The notes below the pieces were generated by a model, which worked only from the letters and a program-made list of their open reading frames with translations, was not told the DNA's origin and made no database searches. A stretch of 8,032 nucleotides of DNA, from positions 1 to 8,032 of the forward strand of contig CAAFVR010000001.1 of the NCBI GenBank assembly GCA_900766555.1, written 5' to 3'. This DNA is from Helicobacteraceae bacterium (GTDB taxonomy: Bacteria; Campylobacterota; Campylobacteria; Campylobacterales; Helicobacteraceae). Position numbers and translations under genes: made by a program. This document shows, in pieces, positions 4,643 through 8,032 of the stretch. Positions within the stretch are counted from its first letter, which is position 1. The number at the start of each line of letters is the position of its first letter.

Positions 4643-7188
4643 GGAGCCCCCAGAATCTCTAGCGCATATTCATAAGCAGCCTTAAGCGCTGGCTCTAGCT
4701 TTGAGGTATCTTTGCCGCCGCCGGTTGCAAAATCGCTGCGCCCGCCGCTAGATCCGCTCATTTGATGTGCCGTGTATTTTAGCCATTCTTTGGCATCAAT
4801 TTTGGCATCTTTCACGCCGCAAGCTAGCTGCAAGTTCTCATTTGCAAGTATGATAGCAACTTTTTTATATGTATTTTTAGCCACATCAACTAGACTTTTT
4901 AGATCTTTTGCATCCACTTTTTGAATTATTAGCGCAATGTCATCTATCATTTGAGGCTTTAGCTCCACTGTATTTTGCTTGGATTCAAGGTTTTTTATTT
5001 TATTTTGCAGCGCCTTGATACTGCTTTTTAAATCATTTGATTTTAGCAAAGTGCGAAGTTCTTTTAGTTCATTTAGCGCAATTTTGGCTAGATTTAGCGC
5101 GGCATCGCCACAAATTGCCTCGATGCGGCGAACTCCAGTTGAAACTGAACTTTCTTTTGTGATAAAAAATGCACCAATTTCGGATGTATTTTTCACATGC
5201 GTGCCGCCGCATAATTCCACAGATCTGCTTCCTAACTCAACTACTCGCACAATATCGCCGTATTTTTCGCCAAATAATGCTTTTGCGCCGGATTTTTTGG
5301 CTAAATCTATTGGCATTAGCGTAGTTTTAGCCTCAAAAGATGCTTTTATTTGTGCATTTACATCATCTTCTAGCTGGCTTTTTTCTTGCTCGCTTAATGC
5401 GCGATTAAAGGTAAAGTCAAAACGAAGTCTATTATCTTGCACGAGGCTGCCAGCTTGGCTTACGCTATCTCCTAAAATGGCCTGCAAGCTCGCATGCAAT
5501 AAATGTGTGGCGGAATGATGCTTTGAAATTTCATTTCGTTTTGGGCTCACTTGAAGTGTCAATTCGTCATTTTGTTGCAAAATACCGCGCTTAATTTGCA
5601 CTTCGCTAATATTTAGCTCAAAATATTTTTTAGTATCAATTATTTCTATTTCTATATCAGTTTTGGCATTTTTGGATTTACCAGATCCGCTATCTCCGAT
5701 CTGGCCGCCACTTTGAGCATAAAAAGGCGTTTTGTCAAACATCACAAAACCGCTTTTAGTTAAACTTTTTGTGAGTTTAAAATCAGAGTCAAAAAGAGCT
5801 AGCACTGTTGAATTGGATGCCAATTTTTCATAGCCTGTAAATTCATTTATGCCAAATTGAGATAGGGCTTCTTTGAAATCGCCTTTAATATCATTTCCGC
5901 TGCTGCCCTTCCATAAGCTTTGGGATTTTTGCACTTCCATGGCTTTGTCAAATCCGCTGAAATCAAGATTTAGTCCGAGTTCTTTTGTCATGTCATTTGT
6001 CAAATCAAGCGGGAAGCCAAATGTATCATAAAGTTTGAAAGCGACTTCGCCATCAAAAATGTTTAAACCCGCTTTTTGGATGCGTTTAACCTCAGTTTCA
6101 AAAAGCGCTAGGCCTGAGGCTATCGTGGTAAAAAAGCGCTTTTCTTCGTCTTTGCAAAGGGAGAGGATTTTGTCTTTTTGCTCATTTAGATATGGATAAA
6201 TATTTCCAAAGAGTTCGCAAACTTTGCTAACTATTTTGTATAAAAATGGCTCTTTTAGCCCCAATAAATAGCCATGTCTAACCGCGCGACGCAGTATTTT
6301 ACGTAACACATAACCTCGTCCATCTTTGCTAAAAAATACGCCCTGAGCTAGTAAAAAAGCAACAGATCTTGCATGATCTGCGATGACGCGAAAGCTAGAT
6401 CCGCTGTGATAGCTATATTTGAGCCCACTTATGCGCTCAACTTCCAAAATTAGCGGCATAAAAAGGCTTGTGTCAAAATTGCTATCTTTGCCCTCCAATA
6501 TCGCTGTAATACGCTCTAGCCCCATGCCGGTATCGATGCTAGGCTTTGGTAATTTTGATAATGTGCCATCGCTGCTTTTTTCAAATTCCATAAAAACGAG
6601 GTTCCAAATCTCAAGGAATCTATCCCCATCGCCGCCGAAATAATCATCTTTACTATTGAAATGCTCGCCTTGATCATAAAATATTTCGCTGCAATATCCG
6701 CAAGGCCCCGTGTCGCCCATGGCCCAGAAATTATCTTTATCGCCTAGTTTTTTAATCGTATGCGGCGGGACAATTTCACTCCAGATCTGGAGAGCTTCTG
6801 TGTCTTTTTCGTGCACGCTGATGTAGAGACGATTTTTATCAAGCCTTAGAATTTCTGTTATAAATTCATAGGCTAGCTTTATGGCTTCGCGTTTAAAATA
6901 ATCTCCAAAGCTGAAATTTCCTAACATCTCAAATAATGTGTGATGTCGCCTTGTAAAACCAACATTTTCAAGATCATTATGTTTGCCGCCAGCACGGATG
7001 CAAAGTTGCGAACTTGTGGCTTTTGGCGGATTTGGAGTTGGGATCTGGCCTGTGAAAATATCTTTGAAAGCCACCATGCCCGCATTTGTAAAAAGCAGGC
7101 TGTTATCATCTGGCACAAGCGGAGAGCTCGCATAAATTTTATGGCCCTTGCTTTCAAAAAAGCGCAAAAATTCAGATCTGATGTCCAT
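4639..7188 (-). CDS. alaS: Alanyl-tRNA synthetase (849 aa)
   Basis: Cytoplasmic class II synthetase that charges tRNA-Ala and hydrolyses mischarged Ser- and Gly-tRNA-Ala. The N-terminal catalytic core is nearly textbook: RAGGKHNDLENVG (65-77) and HHTLFEMLGNFSFGDYFK (82-99) form motif 2, and GMGLERI (221-227) is motif 3. The tRNA-recognition helices follow (about 250-450). The editing domain carries the zinc ligands HSATH (H558, H562) and CGGTH (C660, H664). A coiled-coil linker (about 700-740) leads to the C-terminal C-Ala (DHHA1) domain with SGSSGGRSDFATGGG (811-825). It is full length (E. coli about 876). ATG at 7188 follows GGGGTG (7197-7192). It is the first gene of an operon with ccoS and fqrB. 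Part of the ribosome-binding site lies in an inverted repeat spanning the promoter. Confidence 0.98.
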   Translation of the reverse strand: MDIRSEFLRFFESKGHKIYASSPLVPDDNSLLFTNAGMVAFKDIFTGQIPTPNPPKATSSQLCIRAGGKHNDLENVGFTRRHHTLFEMLGNFSFGDYFKREAIKLAYEFITEILRLDKNRLYISVHEKDTEALQIWSEIVPPHTIKKLGDKDNFWAMGDTGPCGYCSEIFYDQGEHFNSKDDYFGGDGDRFLEIWNLVFMEFEKSSDGTLSKLPKPSIDTGMGLERITAILEGKDSNFDTSLFMPLILEVERISGLKYSYHSGSSFRVIADHARSVAFLLAQGVFFSKDGRGYVLRKILRRAVRHGYLLGLKEPFLYKIVSKVCELFGNIYPYLNEQKDKILSLCKDEEKRFFTTIASGLALFETEVKRIQKAGLNIFDGEVAFKLYDTFGFPLDLTNDMTKELGLNLDFSGFDKAMEVQKSQSLWKGSSGNDIKGDFKEALSQFGINEFTGYEKLASNSTVLALFDSDFKLTKSLTKSGFVMFDKTPFYAQSGGQIGDSGSGKSKNAKTDIEIEIIDTKKYFELNISEVQIKRGILQQNDELTLQVSPKRNEISKHHSATHLLHASLQAILGDSVSQAGSLVQDNRLRFDFTFNRALSEQEKSQLEDDVNAQIKASFEAKTTLMPIDLAKKSGAKALFGEKYGDIVRVVELGSRSVELCGGTHVKNTSEIGAFFITKESSVSTGVRRIEAICGDAALNLAKIALNELKELRTLLKSNDLKSSIKALQNKIKNLESKQNTVELKPQMIDDIALIIQKVDAKDLKSLVDVAKNTYKKVAIILANENLQLACGVKDAKIDAKEWLKYTAHQMSGSSGGRSDFATGGGKDTSKLEPALKAAYEYALEILGAP

Positions 7189-7191
7189 TTA

Positions 7192-7232
7192 CACCCCAAA
7201 TAAAAGCTGTATTTTACAATTATCTTTGGGTG
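7192..7232. promoter_or_regulatory. Inverted repeat across the alaS promoter and ribosome-binding site
   Basis: CACCCCAAA (7192-7200) and TTTGGGTG (7225-7232) are reverse complements apart from one extra C, with 24 bases between. The left arm, read on the minus strand, is TTTGGGGTG, the alaS ribosome-binding site. The alaS -10 lies between the arms. As DNA this could be an operator around the start of transcription. As RNA, in any transcript starting upstream of 7232, it would hide the ribosome-binding site. Confidence 0.45.
7211..7216 (-). promoter_or_regulatory. Probable -10 element of the alaS-ccoS-fqrB operon
   Basis: TAAAAT on the minus strand, preceded directly by TTG, lies 23 bases upstream of the alaS ATG. 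Transcription would start near 7204, giving a very short leader. It is the best -10 in the 86-base divergent gap, but weaker than the other promoters here because TG is not separated by one base. No equally good -10 was found for the plus-strand gene at 7275; tttaat at 7244-7249 is a weak candidate. Confidence 0.45.
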
Positions 7233-7274
7233 GAATCATTTTTGTTTAATGCTTTTAAAGGATAAGGCGTACGC

Positions 7275-8032
7275 ATGAAATACAAAAAACATAAAACATC
7301 TCTCATTTTGGTGTCATTTTTGTGTTTTGGCTATACGCAAACAAAAGCGCAGGCAAAGGCATTTGATTTCTCAAATCAAAATAATAGCGGGCTTTTGCCG
7401 GTGTTAATAAAAAATCAAAATTCATATGAGCTGCGTTTTTTAAACTATACGCTAAATGGATCTATCACAATTGGCAAGGGTTCAAATAATTATGATTTTT
7501 TAACACTATCTGGCAATCTTTTTACCGGGACAAAAAATTCTAGCACGCGTTTTCAAAAGGGTTATTCTGATCATGGCGGGATAAAATGGTGCTTGCATGT
7601 AAATAATAATAGCAATTCAAATGTGAGATATTATGTGCGCAATTCCAAGCAAATGACGCTAAATGAGCTTTATAATGTAATAAATGTGGGCAGCCCAAAA
7701 GATGCGGATTCAGATCCGGTAATAAGCTTTGCGACACAAAAGAGCAATAAATGGAATATCGCAAATTATGATGATTTTAAAAGTCAAGAATTTTTCGAAG
7801 ATAAAGCTTCTTGGGATCCAAGCCCAAAGCTAAAAGATAAAACTTATAATGACTCAACGATAATTAACTTGGAAGATAACGGCCAAATCAAAGCTAACAT
7901 AATAAATCTAGCCAAACAAGACAATAATAAAGCTGTGCGTTATGCCAAAGGATGGGGCCAAAATGACATAACATTCAAAAAAGAAAATGGCAAAGTTGAG
8001 GGCGCATTACTAACAACTGGAATAGGCGAAAA
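7275..8032 (+). CDS. Exported Asn/Ser-rich protein of unknown function, 3' end outside the window (first 252 aa)
   Basis: An uninterrupted frame from ATG at 7275 to the window edge with no stop codon, so the gene is cut by the window. Residues 1-27 form a signal peptide: K2, K4, K5 and K7, a hydrophobic core from about 10 to 19, and a likely cut in TKAQA-KA (about 24-28). The mature part is rich in Asn, Ser, Lys, Tyr and Gly, with many short NNN/SNN runs and only one cysteine (C106, in KWCLHVN). This composition is common in large surface proteins and autotransporter passenger domains of Helicobacter-like bacteria, but no passenger repeat or barrel is visible, so the class is only a guess. 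The ribosome-binding site is AAGG (7264-7267), seven bases before ATG; AAAGGA (7257-7262) lies further up. It is transcribed divergently from alaS. Confidence 0.8.
   Translation, partial: MKYKKHKTSLILVSFLCFGYTQTKAQAKAFDFSNQNNSGLLPVLIKNQNSYELRFLNYTLNGSITIGKGSNNYDFLTLSGNLFTGTKNSSTRFQKGYSDHGGIKWCLHVNNNSNSNVRYYVRNSKQMTLNELYNVINVGSPKDADSDPVISFATQKSNKWNIANYDDFKSQEFFEDKASWDPSPKLKDKTYNDSTIINLEDNGQIKANIINLAKQDNNKAVRYAKGWGQNDITFKKENGKVEGALLTTGIGE

Noticed and set aside
4979..5518. 179-codon plus-strand frame inside alaS
   Set aside because: Antisense shadow of a well-conserved gene; no ribosome-binding site and no family resemblance.

Overview
The window looks like a chromosomal fragment of a Campylobacterota bacterium, most likely Helicobacter or a close relative. 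The reasons are the low GC content, the near-textbook AlaRS, a CcoS-type cytochrome cbb3 assembly protein, a pyridine-nucleotide oxidoreductase that I recognise as the FqrB type of Helicobacter and Campylobacter, and promoters of the extended -10 form (TGnTAWAAT) without an obvious -35. These are judgements from reading the sequence; no search was run.

Layout: bases 1-604 hold no convincing gene and differ in texture from the rest. They are GC-rich and mixed at first, then strongly purine-rich. This stretch may be foreign, possibly eukaryotic, sequence joined at an assembly breakpoint. From 605 to 7188 everything is on the minus strand. In order of transcription these are: alaS (7188-4639), ccoS (4642-4451, 4-base overlap) and fqrB (4430-3480), forming one operon that ends in a large hairpin (3445-3395); a low-complexity spacer (3173-3479); an exported SAM hydrolase of the DUF62 family (3169-2231); tRNA-Leu(CAA) (2167-2081); and two tandem, visibly related outer-membrane beta-barrel proteins (2015-1320 and 1310-621). 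At 7275 a plus-strand gene starts divergently from alaS. It encodes an Asn/Ser-rich exported protein that runs off the end of the window, so only its first 252 codons are seen.

How the genes relate: the alaS operon pairs a translation enzyme with a respiratory-oxidase assembly factor and a flavoprotein of the pyruvate/flavodoxin/NADPH branch. The rest is cell-envelope material: two outer-membrane proteins, one secreted protein of unknown role, and a periplasmic version of an enzyme whose substrate, S-adenosylmethionine, is normally cytoplasmic.

The points most worth a second look are the exported SAM hydrolase, the striking excess of the palindrome RGATCY (especially AGATCCG/CGGATCT, 13 copies in 8 kb), the inverted repeat that spans the alaS promoter and its ribosome-binding site, and the odd left end.
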